Shown: positions 29,842 through 38,703 of the stretch, piece by piece
Layout of the letters: every line of letters starts with the position of its first letter
How positions within the stretch are numbered: the first letter of the stretch is position 1
NCBI RefSeq assembly: GCF_028289705.1
Contig: NZ_JANQOI010000183.1
Coordinates: forward strand, 1 to 64,000
DNA length: 64,000 nt
Reading direction: 5' to 3'
From: Pelagibius sp.
GTDB taxonomy: Bacteria; Pseudomonadota; Alphaproteobacteria; Kiloniellales; Kiloniellaceae
Program-made: the position numbers and the translations under genes
The notes under the pieces: model-generated
Seen by the model: only the letters and a program-made list of their open reading frames with translations
What the model was told of the DNA's origin: nothing
Database searches by the model: none

Positions 29842-31932
29842 TCAGGCGGCGCGGACGCCTGAGAGGAACTTGTCGATCTCGCCGCGCAGCACCTCCGACT
29901 GGCTGGCAAGTTCCTTGGCAGCCTCGGAGACCTGACCGGCGGACTGCCCGGTCTTCGAGGTCGCCTCGCTGACAGAGGCGATATTGGTGTCCACCTGCTG
30001 GGTGCCGCTGGCGGCCTCCTGGGCGTTGCGGCTGATCTCGCTGGTGGCAGCGCCCTGTTCCTCGACTGCCGCAGCGATGGTGCTGGCGACTTCGTTGATC
30101 TGGGCGATGGTGCGGTTGATCTCGTCGATGGCGGCCACCGCTTCGTTGGTGGCACCGTGCATGCCGGAGATCTGATCGCCGATCTCGATCGTCGCCTTGG
30201 CGGTCTGCGAGGCCAGGTTCTTGACCTCGGACGCCACCACGGCGAAACCCTTGCCGGCTTCACCGGCGCGAGCGGCCTCAATCGTGGCGTTGAGGGCCAG
30301 GAGGTTGGTCTGCTCAGCGATATCGTTGATCAGGTCGACGACCTCGCCAACCTTCTGGGAGGCCGCGACCAGGCTCTGCACCTTGTCACTGGCCTTTTCC
30401 GCCGCGGCCACGGCGGTGTTTGCCGTGTTCGTTGAGGTTGTCACCTGATTGGAGATCTCGCTGATCGACGAGGACAGCTCTTCGGAGGCCGAAGCGACGG
30501 TCTGCACGTTGGCGGAGGCCTGCTGCGAGGCCGCGGCCACCGAACTCGACCGTTCACTGGCATCCTGCGCCATGACGGCCATGGAGTCCGCCGTCTCGCT
30601 CATCTGACCGACCGACTCGCCGACCGCGGAGATGACCCGGCTGACCTCGGTATCGAAATCCTTGGTCAGCTGCTCGATCTGCTTGGCCCGCTCTTCCCGG
30701 GCGGCACGCTCCTTCTCCTGTTCGGCCGCCAGCTCTTCGGCCTTGATCATGTTCTCCTTGAACACCAGGACCGCCTTGGCCATGTCGCCGATCTCGTCAG
30801 TCTGATCGGTCGCCGGAATGGCCACTGTCTTATCGCCGTCAGCCAGACGCGTCATGACGCCGGTCATGGCGGTGATCGGACCGGAGATCCCGCGGCCGGT
30901 CACGAAGGCCAGCAGGCTGCCGATGACCACGGCAAGCACGGCGACGATCCCCATGGTCCACTTGGCATTGATGAGATCGGCGGTGATCTTCGGACCGATC
31001 TCGTCCTGGTAGGCTTTGTTCGCCAGCTTGATGTGTTCCATGTTGTCCGCCACGCGCGGGCCGATGACGTCCAGCGTTCCCGTGATGATTTCGTTGCGGG
31101 AATAGATGGTCGTCACGACGCTTTCGAAGGCTGTGCGGTATTGTTCGGCCAGGGTCGAGACCTCGCTGGCGAGCTGGCGGCGGGTGGGATTCTCCAGAAC
31201 GCTCAGCATCTGATCGGCGGACTGCTGGAACAGACCCATCTCCTTCAGCGCCCGCTCCTCAGAGGCGGGCAGGTTGTCCACCAGGAAGCGGTTGGAATAG
31301 AGCCGCGCCAACATCAGATGACGCAGGGTCAGCCCCGCCTTGTGGCTGGCGGTGGTGTCGCCGTCCCGATAGGCGCTCTCCATGATTTTGGTCAGGCTGC
31401 GTTCGGACTGCGGACCGACGCTGTTCAACTGATTGACATAGCCGTTGCGTTCGCGGAACAGCGCGATCACCTGTTCGAAGGCGGACTTATAGGTGCTGAT
31501 TTCCTGGTCGGCGTTTTGCAACTCTGCGAGCTTGGCCTGGTCGACGAAAAGCGCCCTGGCCTCGTCGATCTGTTCCCTCACGGCGGTGATGCGCTGATTG
31601 GTTACGGTGATTGCGCCTTCATCCTGCTCCAGAATGAAGTTCTTCACCGCGATGCGGGCCGACAGCAGGTTGGCCTGGATGCGCCCGAGCTGGTTGCTCT
31701 CTCGCGCCGTCTGCCGATAGGTGCCGAATTCACTGCCGGTGGTGAGCAGGCTGTAAAGGCCCACGCCACCCACGGCGATCAGGAACGCCAAGATTACGCC
31801 GGAACCGAGCGCAATCTTCGATCCGACCTTCAGGTTGGTGAAATAGGAAAGCAGGGCTTTCTGGCTTTGTGTACTCGCCGCCTCGGGCGGTGTTTCAGGC
31901 TTTGAAACGTCACGTTCATGGTCACTGGACAT
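29842..31932 (-). CDS. Methyl-accepting chemotaxis protein
   Basis: A 696-residue transmembrane chemoreceptor. TM1 is at about residues 40-62, followed by a long helical periplasmic sensor of roughly 265 residues, TM2 near 330-350 ([20 protein letters not shown]), a HAMP domain, and a C-terminal signalling domain with the highly conserved hairpin tip ([20 protein letters not shown]). The start is taken at the ATG giving MSSDHERD. It is convergent with iolG and next to the inositol regulator and transporter, so sensing inositol or a related solute is plausible but unproven. Confidence 0.92.
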   Translation of the reverse strand: MSSDHERDVSKPETPPEAASTQSQKALLSYFTNLKVGSKIALGSGVILAFLIAVGGVGLYSLLTTGSEFGTYRQTARESNQLGRIQANLLSARIAVKNFILEQDEGAITVTNQRITAVREQIDEARALFVDQAKLAELQNADQEISTYKSAFEQVIALFRERNGYVNQLNSVGPQSERSLTKIMESAYRDGDTTASHKAGLTLRHLMLARLYSNRFLVDNLPASEERALKEMGLFQQSADQMLSVLENPTRRQLASEVSTLAEQYRTAFESVVTTIYSRNEIITGTLDVIGPRVADNMEHIKLANKAYQDEIGPKITADLINAKWTMGIVAVLAVVIGSLLAFVTGRGISGPITAMTGVMTRLADGDKTVAIPATDQTDEIGDMAKAVLVFKENMIKAEELAAEQEKERAAREERAKQIEQLTKDFDTEVSRVISAVGESVGQMSETADSMAVMAQDASERSSSVAAASQQASANVQTVASASEELSSSISEISNQVTTSTNTANTAVAAAEKASDKVQSLVAASQKVGEVVDLINDIAEQTNLLALNATIEAARAGEAGKGFAVVASEVKNLASQTAKATIEIGDQISGMHGATNEAVAAIDEINRTIAQINEVASTIAAAVEEQGAATSEISRNAQEAASGTQQVDTNIASVSEATSKTGQSAGQVSEAAKELASQSEVLRGEIDKFLSGVRAA

Positions 31933-32376
31933 CTGCTCTAACCCCAAGTTTGAGCGGCGAGGCGCGGCCCGCCTGCGTATTCCATCCACCGCGCCGACAA
32001 GAGGCGCGGTCGGTCAAGCCCAGGAGATTGCTGCAAAGAGATCCCGACCTCTTCTTGACGGAGGCGGGGCGCCTATTGGGGCGCGTTATTGACGGCACTA
32101 TTCGCGAGAACAATTTAAATTATGATTAAATTGGTAGAATTGTTTTATTCCATGTTCTTTCTAGAGACTTAAATCGCATACAGTAATTATGGTTACTGAC
32201 GTATGTTTGTTATGATTATAACTAAACTATTTAGATTTTGATTTCCTATGATCGTAGTATTCGATTATTCTTCGCGCAAAGCGGGCATCATCACTTCGAG
32301 TGAGACGCATGGCTTCCGTTGGGGAACCGAGCCGGCGAAGAAGGCCCAAGCAAAAGAGGGCTAGAGAGAAGAAGCG
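31933..32376. other. AT-rich intergenic region, promoter of the chemoreceptor
   Basis: About 440 bases. The stretch 32105-32275 is strikingly AT-rich for this genome, with a short palindrome around 32111-32120 (AATTTAAATT). No gene is seen. It probably holds the chemoreceptor promoter on the minus strand and the end of the RpiR transcript; I cannot assign individual boxes with confidence. Confidence 0.5.
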
Positions 32377-33228
32377 TCAGGCGCCGCGCCGGTGTTCAGC
32401 GATGGAAACGGCCAGCGCCATGGCCAGGCAGAAAGAGGCGGAGAGGGAGCGAAAGGCGGCGAAGTCCGCCTCCACCACCTCGAACCAGATGTCCGCCGAC
32501 GCGGTCAGGGGACTGAACGGGCTGTCGGTGATGGCGACCAGCGGCACGCCGCGGGCCGCCGTCACCCGGGTGAGGTCTATGGTGGCCGGGGCGTAGGGGG
32601 TGAAGCTGATGGAGATCAGCGCATCCTGGGCGCCGGCGAAGGCCGACTGCTCGGCCCCCAGGGTCCCGACATTGTCGATCAGGATGCTCTTCACCCCCAG
32701 CTTGCCGAGGGCGTAGGCCAGGTAGGAGGAGATCGGAAAGGCCCGCCGCTGGCCCAGCAGATAGATCGTGTCGGCGGCCGACAGCAGCCTGGCGGCCTTA
32801 CTCAGTTGATCGGGATCTATGCTTTCGCGCAGGCGCATCAGGGAGGTGGCGCCGGCCTGGGCGAAACCGTCGAGAAGGCCCGGCACGCCCTCGCGGTCGC
32901 GTTCTCTGTGGCTGAGGCTCTCCAACCGCTCCTCATAGTCCGGCCAGCGCTCTCTCAGGCGCGAGCGGAAGATCTCCTGCAGGTCGGAGAAGCCCTGATA
33001 GCCGATGGTCTGGGCAAAGCGCACCAGGGTCGAGGGCTGGACGGCGGCCTGCTCGGCAATACTGGCGGCGGTCCCGAAGGCCATCTCGTCGGGATGGGCG
33101 ACCGCGAAACGGGCCACCTGGGCAAGGCGCTTGGGCAGGTTCTGATGCCGTTCGATCAGCAGGCTTCGCAACCCGGCGAAGTCGCGCGGCGGCGCATTCG
33201 GGTCTGCGAGCGGTTCCGCTTTTGCCAT
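32377..33228 (-). CDS. RpiR/MurR-family transcriptional regulator
   Basis: A 283-residue regulator with an N-terminal HTH_6 domain (about residues 25-95, MAFGTAASIAEQAAVQPSTLVRFAQTIGYQGFSDLQ) and a C-terminal SIS sugar-phosphate binding domain (about 120-265, YLLGQRRAFPISSYLAYALG). Members of this family (IolR) control inositol genes in rhizobia, and the gene lies between iol genes and a sugar ABC importer. A GTG codon three bases upstream is an alternative start. Palindromes in its upstream region may be its operators. Confidence 0.88.
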   Translation of the reverse strand: MAKAEPLADPNAPPRDFAGLRSLLIERHQNLPKRLAQVARFAVAHPDEMAFGTAASIAEQAAVQPSTLVRFAQTIGYQGFSDLQEIFRSRLRERWPDYEERLESLSHRERDREGVPGLLDGFAQAGATSLMRLRESIDPDQLSKAARLLSAADTIYLLGQRRAFPISSYLAYALGKLGVKSILIDNVGTLGAEQSAFAGAQDALISISFTPYAPATIDLTRVTAARGVPLVAITDSPFSPLTASADIWFEVVEADFAAFRSLSASFCLAMALAVSIAEHRRGA

Positions 33229-33324
33229 CACCCCCTGCCTTTCTGCGGGCTGCCTTTCTGCGGGTCCCGGGGTCCCTGCCTGCTGTTCACAAAATCTAAT
33301 GACTCAATGGAGTGAACCAGAAGG

Positions 33325-33375
33325 AGAATAAAAATTCTAGAAAATTCGGAGCGGTCGGTTTATTCTGTCCAGAAT
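33325..33375. promoter_or_regulatory. Paired palindromes between the RpiR-type gene and the ABC operon
   Basis: AGAAT-AAAA-ATTCT (33325-33338) is a perfect inverted repeat, TTCTAGAA follows at about 33335-33342, and ATTCTG-TC-CAGAAT (33362-33375) is a second perfect inverted repeat with the same half-site in everted form. They sit about 95-150 bases upstream of the regulator ATG and 300 bases upstream of the binding-protein gene. Confidence 0.45.
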
Positions 33376-33678
33376 GAACGTCTGAGGCAATCAGAGAAAT
33401 CCCGGGCCGAAGACCCGGATTTTATCCAGGGAAGGCGAGATGCCCCAATTTGCGATGGCCGTTGGCCAGGAAAGACCATCCGCTGCGAGGGCTTTGCCTT
33501 GCGCCGCCGGGTGTTCGGTTTCCGCCGGGGGCCTACCGGAAGACCTCGATTGGCGTGACGCAGCGGGAAGTTCGGCCCGATCCCGCTGGTTCGGGGCAAC
33601 CTTGACAAGTGAATTGGCTGTGGCGCTCACTCAAGGCACAGCGATCAATAACCAGAACCTCAGTAAGGGGAGGATTGA

Positions 33679-34611
33679 ATGAGAGTTTTGCATCGTCTGG
33701 CGGCTGCGGCCGCTTTTCTTGGGGCTGCCTCGGCCGCCCAGGCGCAGGACATCAACATCATTGTCGTCAGCCATGGTCAGGCCAACGATCCCTTCTGGTC
33801 GGTGGTCAAGAACGGCGTTGACGCGGCGGCCAAGGACATGGCGGTCACCGTCGACTACCGCGCGCCGGAGACCTTCGACATGGTGGTCATGTCCCAGCTC
33901 ATCGACGCGGCGGTGAACCAGGAGCCGGACGGGCTGATCGTCTCGATCCCCGATGCCGACGCCCTGGGTCCGTCGATTGAAAAAGCCGTCGCCGCGGGCA
34001 TCCCCGTGGTTTCCATGAACTCGGGCTCCGACGTTTCCAAGGGCCTCGGGGCGCTGCTCCATGTCGGCCAGGAAGAGTATGACGCCGGCAAGGCGGCCGG
34101 TGAGAAGATGGCCGCGCTGGGCGGCAAGAGCGCCATCTGCATCAACCAGGAAGTCGGCAACGTGGCGCTCGACCTGCGCTGCTCCGGCTTTGCCGACGGC
34201 TTCGGCGGTGCTTCCAAGGTGCTGCCGGTCTCCCAGGACCCGGCCGAAGTGAAGGCCAAGGTCAAGGCGGCCTTGGAGTCCGATGACAGCGTCGACACCA
34301 TCATGGCCCTTGGTGCGAGCACCGCGGGCGAGCCGGCCCTGGCGGCGGCCGACGAAGCCGGCAAGATCGACTCTGTCATGATCGGCACCTTCGACCTTTC
34401 CTCCGACTTCCTGAAGGCCATTGCCGACGGCAAGGCTGTCTTCGCCATCGACCAACAGCAATACCTGCAGGGCTACCTGCCGGTGGTGTTCCTGGCCAAT
34501 CACGCGAAGTTCGGCCTGATCCCGGGCGGCAACGTGCCCTCCGGCCCGAACCTGATCACCCAGGAAAAGGCCGCACAGGTCGTCGAGCTGTCGGCGAAGG
34601 GCATTCGCTAA
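33679..34611 (+). CDS. Sugar/inositol ABC transporter, periplasmic binding protein
   Basis: A 310-residue type I periplasmic binding protein with a Sec signal peptide (cleavage after AQA near residue 22). The mature start INIIVVSHGQANDPFWSVVKNG is typical of ribose/fructose/inositol binding proteins (Peripla_BP_4). A strong AGGGGAGG ribosome site precedes the ATG. The neighbouring RpiR-type regulator, chemoreceptor and iol genes make inositol the best guess for the ligand. The compact binding-protein/permease/ATPase order also resembles fructose (Frc) systems, so fructose or another polyol is possible. Confidence 0.88.
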   Translation: MRVLHRLAAAAAFLGAASAAQAQDINIIVVSHGQANDPFWSVVKNGVDAAAKDMAVTVDYRAPETFDMVVMSQLIDAAVNQEPDGLIVSIPDADALGPSIEKAVAAGIPVVSMNSGSDVSKGLGALLHVGQEEYDAGKAAGEKMAALGGKSAICINQEVGNVALDLRCSGFADGFGGASKVLPVSQDPAEVKAKVKAALESDDSVDTIMALGASTAGEPALAAADEAGKIDSVMIGTFDLSSDFLKAIADGKAVFAIDQQQYLQGYLPVVFLANHAKFGLIPGGNVPSGPNLITQEKAAQVVELSAKGIR

Positions 34612-34630
34612 CAGCCAGACTGCGGTCCGC

Positions 34631-34658
34631 ATCGGCGCCACAACACTGTGGCGCCGAT
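34631..34658 (+). terminator. Stem-loop between binding protein and permease genes
   Basis: ATCGGCGCCACA (34631-34642) pairs perfectly with TGTGGCGCCGAT (34647-34658) around an ACAC loop. There is no U-run, so it is more likely a transcript-stabilising or attenuating hairpin that raises binding-protein levels over the permease than a strong terminator. Confidence 0.65.
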
Positions 34659-34798
34659 CGGCCGGCGGCTGTTAACCATAGTTGCGCAGTAGGATAGACT
34701 GAACGGATCTGAACCCCTGCGTATCGCAGGCCCGGCACTCAGGAATCGGCGCAAGACCGGCTGACGCCAGCGAGCAGTCCCTCGAGGGAGGAACGGAA

Positions 34799-35950
34799 AT
34801 GGTTGAAAAGACGATGCAGGGCGGCAGCGAGGCTGCGGCCGAGCCCCCTGACAAGACGGCCGAGAAGGCCGACGAGCGGCTTCGCGAAGTCTCCACGATG
34901 ACCAAGCTGATGCGGCGGCCCGAACTGGGCGCCATCGCCGGCCTGATCCTCGTCACCGTCTTCTTCCTGTTCACCGCCAACGCCAACATGTTCACCCTGG
35001 CGGGCATCATGAACTTCATGGCGCCGGCCGCGCAGTTGGGCATTCTGGCCATCGGCGCGGCGCTGCTCATGGTCGGCGGGGAGTTCGATCTCTCGGTCGG
35101 CTCCATGGTCGCCTTCGCGGGCTTGATCTTCGCCGCCTGCCTTGTGGTCCTGGGCATACCACTGCCGCTTTCCATTGTGATCACCTTTGTTCTTGCGGCG
35201 GCCATGGGCGCGCTCAACGGTCAGATCGTGCTGCGCACCGGACTGCCGTCATTCATCGTCACCCTGGCCTTCCTGTTCATTCTCCGCGGCATGACGCTGG
35301 TCGGGCTGAAGCTCGCCACCGGCGGCTCGACCCAGTTGCGCGGGGTCAAGGACGCGGTGGGCGACTCCTGGTTCGCGCAGCTCTTCTCCGGCGGTGCCTT
35401 CGAGGGGCTGTTCGCCTGGTTCGCCTCCATGGGCATGATCGACACCTTCAAGAACGGCCTGCCCATGGTTCAGGGCATCCCCGTGGAGGTGATCTGGTTC
35501 GTGCTCTTCGCCGCCGTTGCCACCTGGGTCCTGGTGCGCACCCGCTTCGGCAACTGGATCTTCGCCGCCGGCGGCGATGCCAATGCGGCGCGCAACTCCG
35601 GTGTCGCGGTGAACCGGGTGAAGACCATCCTCTTCATGCTCACGGCCTGCTGTGCCGCCCTGGTTGCCATCCTCACCGTCCTCGATGCCGGCTCCACCGA
35701 CGCGCGGCGCGGCTTCCAGAAGGAGTTCGAGGCCATCATCGCCGCGGTGATCGGCGGCTGCCTGCTGACCGGCGGCTACGGCTCGGCCATCGGCGCGGCC
35801 ATTGGCGCCGTCATCTTTGGCATGGTGCTGATCGGCCTGACCTACACCACCATCGACCAGGACTGGTACCTGGTCTTCCTGGGCGGCATGCTGCTGACTG
35901 CGGTGCTGTTCAACAACTTCATTCGCAAGCGCGCGACGGGGGAGCGGTGA
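34799..35950 (+). CDS. Sugar ABC transporter permease (RbsC/FrcC type)
   Basis: A 383-residue inner-membrane permease of the BPD_transp_2 (ribose/galactose/inositol) family with about eight to ten membrane segments after a polar N-terminal extension of roughly 40 residues. Family signatures include [20 protein letters not shown] helix 1, [16 protein letters not shown] near residue 100, [20 protein letters not shown] near 140 and [19 protein letters not shown] near the C-terminus. A GGGAGGAAC ribosome site precedes it. The ATPase gene follows with one intervening base. Confidence 0.9.
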   Translation: MVEKTMQGGSEAAAEPPDKTAEKADERLREVSTMTKLMRRPELGAIAGLILVTVFFLFTANANMFTLAGIMNFMAPAAQLGILAIGAALLMVGGEFDLSVGSMVAFAGLIFAACLVVLGIPLPLSIVITFVLAAAMGALNGQIVLRTGLPSFIVTLAFLFILRGMTLVGLKLATGGSTQLRGVKDAVGDSWFAQLFSGGAFEGLFAWFASMGMIDTFKNGLPMVQGIPVEVIWFVLFAAVATWVLVRTRFGNWIFAAGGDANAARNSGVAVNRVKTILFMLTACCAALVAILTVLDAGSTDARRGFQKEFEAIIAAVIGGCLLTGGYGSAIGAAIGAVIFGMVLIGLTYTTIDQDWYLVFLGGMLLTAVLFNNFIRKRATGER

Positions 35951-35951
35951 G

Positions 35952-36764
35952 ATGACTGACACAAGCTCCAACGGGGCCGGAAACGGCGCCGACGTCCTCA
36001 TCGACGTCCGCAATGTGGTCAAGCACTTCGGTTCGGTCATCGCGCTTGCCGGGGTGTCCATGACCGTCGGCCGGGGCCAGGTGCTTTGCCTGCTCGGGGA
36101 CAACGGCGCCGGCAAGTCGACCCTGATCAAGACCCTTGCCGGGGTTCACAAGCCGACCGACGGCGAGTTCCTGGTGGAAGGGCAGCACGTCGACTTCGAC
36201 TCGCCGCGCGACGCCCTGGATGCCGGCATCGCCACGGTCTACCAGGACCTGGCAATGATCCCGCTGATGTCGGTGACCCGGAACTTCTTCATGGGCCGCG
36301 AGCCGATCAAGCGCTTCGGGCCGCTGCGCTTCATCAACTTCGACGAAGCCGACCAGGTGACCCGCGAGGAGATGCACAAGATCGGCATCGACGTGCGTGA
36401 CCCGCAACAGGCGGTGGGCACCCTCTCCGGCGGTGAGCGCCAGTGCGTGGCCATTGCCCGGGCGGTCTATTTTGGCGCCAAGGTGCTGATCCTCGACGAG
36501 CCGACCTCGGCCTTGGGCGTGGCCCAGACCTCCATGGTGCTGAAGTATGTCGACCAGGTGCGCTCCAAGGGCCTGGGGGTGATCTTCATCACCCACAACG
36601 TGCGCCATGCCATGGCAGTGGGCGACCGCTTCACGGTCTTGAACCGCGGCAAGACCCTGGGCAACTTTGCCAAGGACGAGATCACCATGGACGAGCTGCA
36701 GAATCTGATGGCCGGCGGCAAGGAACTGCAGCAGCTCTCCGCATCGCTCGGCGGTACAGTCTAG
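35952..36764 (+). CDS. Sugar ABC transporter ATPase, single ATP-binding domain
   Basis: A 270-residue ATPase with Walker [10 protein letters not shown] (49-57), signature LSGGERQ (158-164) and Walker B VLILDEP (178-184). It has only one nucleotide-binding domain, unlike the tandem RbsA/MglA type of about 500 residues that usually pairs with this permease class. FrcA-type sugar transporters share this short form, and two copies must assemble. The start lies one base after the permease stop. The product ends the operon before a strong hairpin. Confidence 0.9.
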   Translation: MTDTSSNGAGNGADVLIDVRNVVKHFGSVIALAGVSMTVGRGQVLCLLGDNGAGKSTLIKTLAGVHKPTDGEFLVEGQHVDFDSPRDALDAGIATVYQDLAMIPLMSVTRNFFMGREPIKRFGPLRFINFDEADQVTREEMHKIGIDVRDPQQAVGTLSGGERQCVAIARAVYFGAKVLILDEPTSALGVAQTSMVLKYVDQVRSKGLGVIFITHNVRHAMAVGDRFTVLNRGKTLGNFAKDEITMDELQNLMAGGKELQQLSASLGGTV

Positions 36765-36774
36765 TCCTCCCAAC

Positions 36775-36816
36775 TGCCCGGGGCCGGCTCTGTGTAGGGC
36801 AGGCCGGCCCCGGGCA
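36775..36816 (+). terminator. Hairpin after the ABC operon
   Basis: TGCCCGGGGCCGGC (36775-36788) is perfectly complementary to GCCGGCCCCGGGCA (36803-36816), a 14-bp G+C-rich stem. Only a weak T-rich tail (ATTCTGT) follows, so it may act as a pause or processing site before the downstream oxidoreductase. Confidence 0.65.
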
Positions 36817-36861
36817 ATTCTGTGCCCCGGCGGGTCCGGGCCGATCTGAAGGGTTTTGCGC

Positions 36862-37986
36862 TTGGAGTCAGTTGGGGTCGGGCTGATCGGCACGGGCTAT
36901 ATGGGCAAGTGCCACGCCATTGCCTACACCACCGTTGCAACGATTTTCGGCCTCTCGCCGCGACCGCGGCTGGAGCTGCTCTGCGATGTGAACGAGGCCC
37001 AGGCGTCGCGCCAGGCCGCCGCCCTCGGCTTCGCCCGTGCCACCGGCAACTGGCGCGACCTGGTCAGCGACCCGGCCGTCGATGTGGTTTCCATCACCAC
37101 GCCCAACGCCCTGCATCCGGCCATGGCCATCGAGGCGGCGCGCAACGGCAAGCACATTTATTGCGAGAAGCCGTTGGCGCTGACCCTGGAGGAGGCGGAG
37201 GCCATGGCCGCGGCGGTGCGCACCGCCGGGGTCAAGTCGCTGGTCGGCTACAACTACACAAAGAATCCCGCCATCTCCCATGCCAAGCGGCTGATCGAAG
37301 AGGGGGCCATCGGGCGGCCAGTGCATTTCCGTGGCTGTTTCGACGAGGACTACCTGGCCGATCCGCAACTGCCCCATAGCTGGCGCATGCAAAAGGCCAA
37401 GGCCGGCAGCGGTGCCCTCGGCGATCTCGGCAGCCACCTCATCAACATGGCGCAGTTCCTCTGCGGGCCCATCGAGGCGGTGACAGCCGAGCTCACCACC
37501 ATGCACAAGGAGCGCCCCCTCGAAGGAACCTCCGGCGAGACAGGAGAGGTGGAGAACGACGACACCGTCTCGGCCATGGTGCGCTTTCGCGCCGGCTTCT
37601 CCGGCAGCCTCGCCTCCAGCCGCATCGCCTGGGGCCGCAAGTCGCGCTTCGCCTGGGAACTGCACGGCAGCGCCGGGATGATCGCATTCGACCAGGAGCG
37701 CATGAACGAGTTGCAGCTCTATCAGGCCGAGGGGCCGAAGGCTCAGCAGGGCTTCAAGACCATCCTCAGCGGCCCGGCCCATCCGCCCTACGGGCAGTTC
37801 ATCCCGGCGCCCGGCCACAGCCTCGGCTTCAACGAGATGAAGATGGTGGAGGTGGCGCACCTGCTGCGCGGCCTGGCCGGCGAGGAGACGCTCTATCCCG
37901 ACTTCGAGGACGCCCTGGTGACCGAGCGGGTGATGCACGCCCTGCTGCGCGCGGCGGAGGAGGGGTGCTGGGTCAGTCTGGAATAA
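36862..37986 (+). CDS. Gfo/Idh/MocA-family oxidoreductase
   Basis: A 374-residue NAD(P)-dependent dehydrogenase of the inositol/glucose-fructose oxidoreductase family: GLIGTGYMGKCHA at the N-terminus, catalytic Lys in YCEKPLALT near residue 100, and the GALGDLGSHLINMAQF helix near 190 with the conserved Asp and His. Start codons here are TTG; the one at 36862 is preferred because GAAGGG lies eight bases upstream, whereas TTG 36856 is too close. It follows the ABC operon and may oxidise the imported sugar or an inositol isomer such as scyllo-inositol. Confidence 0.85.
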   Translation: MESVGVGLIGTGYMGKCHAIAYTTVATIFGLSPRPRLELLCDVNEAQASRQAAALGFARATGNWRDLVSDPAVDVVSITTPNALHPAMAIEAARNGKHIYCEKPLALTLEEAEAMAAAVRTAGVKSLVGYNYTKNPAISHAKRLIEEGAIGRPVHFRGCFDEDYLADPQLPHSWRMQKAKAGSGALGDLGSHLINMAQFLCGPIEAVTAELTTMHKERPLEGTSGETGEVENDDTVSAMVRFRAGFSGSLASSRIAWGRKSRFAWELHGSAGMIAFDQERMNELQLYQAEGPKAQQGFKTILSGPAHPPYGQFIPAPGHSLGFNEMKMVEVAHLLRGLAGEETLYPDFEDALVTERVMHALLRAAEEGCWVSLE

Positions 37987-37996
37987 AGGATTTCTC

Positions 37997-38010
37997 TCCG
38001 TTATAGTGGA
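37997..38010. promoter_or_regulatory. Operator-like motif overlapping the XRE-cupin promoter
   Basis: TCCGTTATAGTGGA lies directly upstream of the regulator ATG at 38014 and contains a -10-like TATAGT (38002-38007). Flanking TCTCTCC and GGAGAGA make a 7-bp inverted repeat. The same 14-mer recurs twice before kbl. The closeness of -10 and ATG suggests a leaderless transcript. Confidence 0.5.
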
Positions 38011-38013
38011 GAG

Positions 38014-38607
38014 ATGGCCAGACCGAACCCCGTGGATGCCGAGGGCATCGTTTCCCAGGTGGCGCAGATGCTGCGCACCGCCCGCAAGGACCAGCAACTC
38101 ACCCTGGACGACCTCTCGCAGCGCTCCGGCGTGTCGCGCTCCATGCTGTCCCAGATCGAACGGGGCGAGAGCAATCCGACCCTGGCCACCCTGTGGAATC
38201 TAACCCAGGCTCTGGGCGTCGACTTCGCGGGGCTGCTGGGGGGCGAGGGTGAGCGGCCGCCCGCCAGTGGCCAGGTGGAGCGCTTGCCGGCGCGGCGCAC
38301 CCCCACAATCGACAGCCAGGGCGAACGTTGCCGCCTAAGGATTCTGAGTCCGCCGGCCCTGGCCGGCAGCGTCGAGTGGTATGAGCTGCAACTCGATGCC
38401 GGGGGCGCTCTGGAGAGCGATGCCCATGCGCCGGGCTGCATGGAGCACCTGACGATCCTGGAAGGCAGCGTCGCCGTGCAGTCGGGCCTGCGCGAAGAGA
38501 CGGCGGAGGCCGGCGACACCCTGCGCTACCGCGCCGACGTCGCCCACCGCATCGCCGCGCGGGACGGCGCGCCGGCCAAGGCCTTGCTGGTGGTGCTGAC
38601 CGTCTGA
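38014..38607 (+). CDS. XRE-family regulator with C-terminal cupin domain
   Basis: A 197-residue regulator with a helix-turn-helix at about residues 18-72 (LTLDDLSQRSGVSRSMLSQIERGESNPTLATLWNLT region) and a cupin domain at about 110-195 (EHLTILEGSVAVQSG, AGDTLRYRADVAHRI) that should sense a small ligand. It lies 96 bases upstream of kbl-tdh on the same strand. Shared operator-like sites suggest it represses or activates itself and the threonine operon. Confidence 0.88.
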   Translation: MARPNPVDAEGIVSQVAQMLRTARKDQQLTLDDLSQRSGVSRSMLSQIERGESNPTLATLWNLTQALGVDFAGLLGGEGERPPASGQVERLPARRTPTIDSQGERCRLRILSPPALAGSVEWYELQLDAGGALESDAHAPGCMEHLTILEGSVAVQSGLREETAEAGDTLRYRADVAHRIAARDGAPAKALLVVLTV

Positions 38608-38641
38608 CGGCGGTAAGGGCGGCCGCGCCGCGCGATAAACG

Positions 38642-38683
38642 TTGAAAAATCCGTAATAACGGAATAATGTCCACTATCACGTA
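38642..38683 (+). promoter_or_regulatory. kbl-tdh promoter with two operator-like sites
   Basis: TTGAAA (38642-38647) and TAATGT (38665-38670) are 17 bases apart. TCCGTAATAACGGA (38650-38663), a near-perfect palindrome, fills the spacer, and TCCACTATCACGTA (38670-38683), which matches the reverse complement of the XRE upstream site at 12 of 14 bases, covers the -10/start region. The two sites are 20 bp centre to centre, about two helical turns. Confidence 0.55.
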
Positions 38684-38703
38684 ATTGAGCCGAGGCCACG
38701 ACC

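Noticed and set aside
38608..38703. Glycine riboswitch before kbl-tdh
   Set aside because: The leader is too short and lacks the tandem aptamer architecture; the visible features are a promoter and operator-like palindromes.
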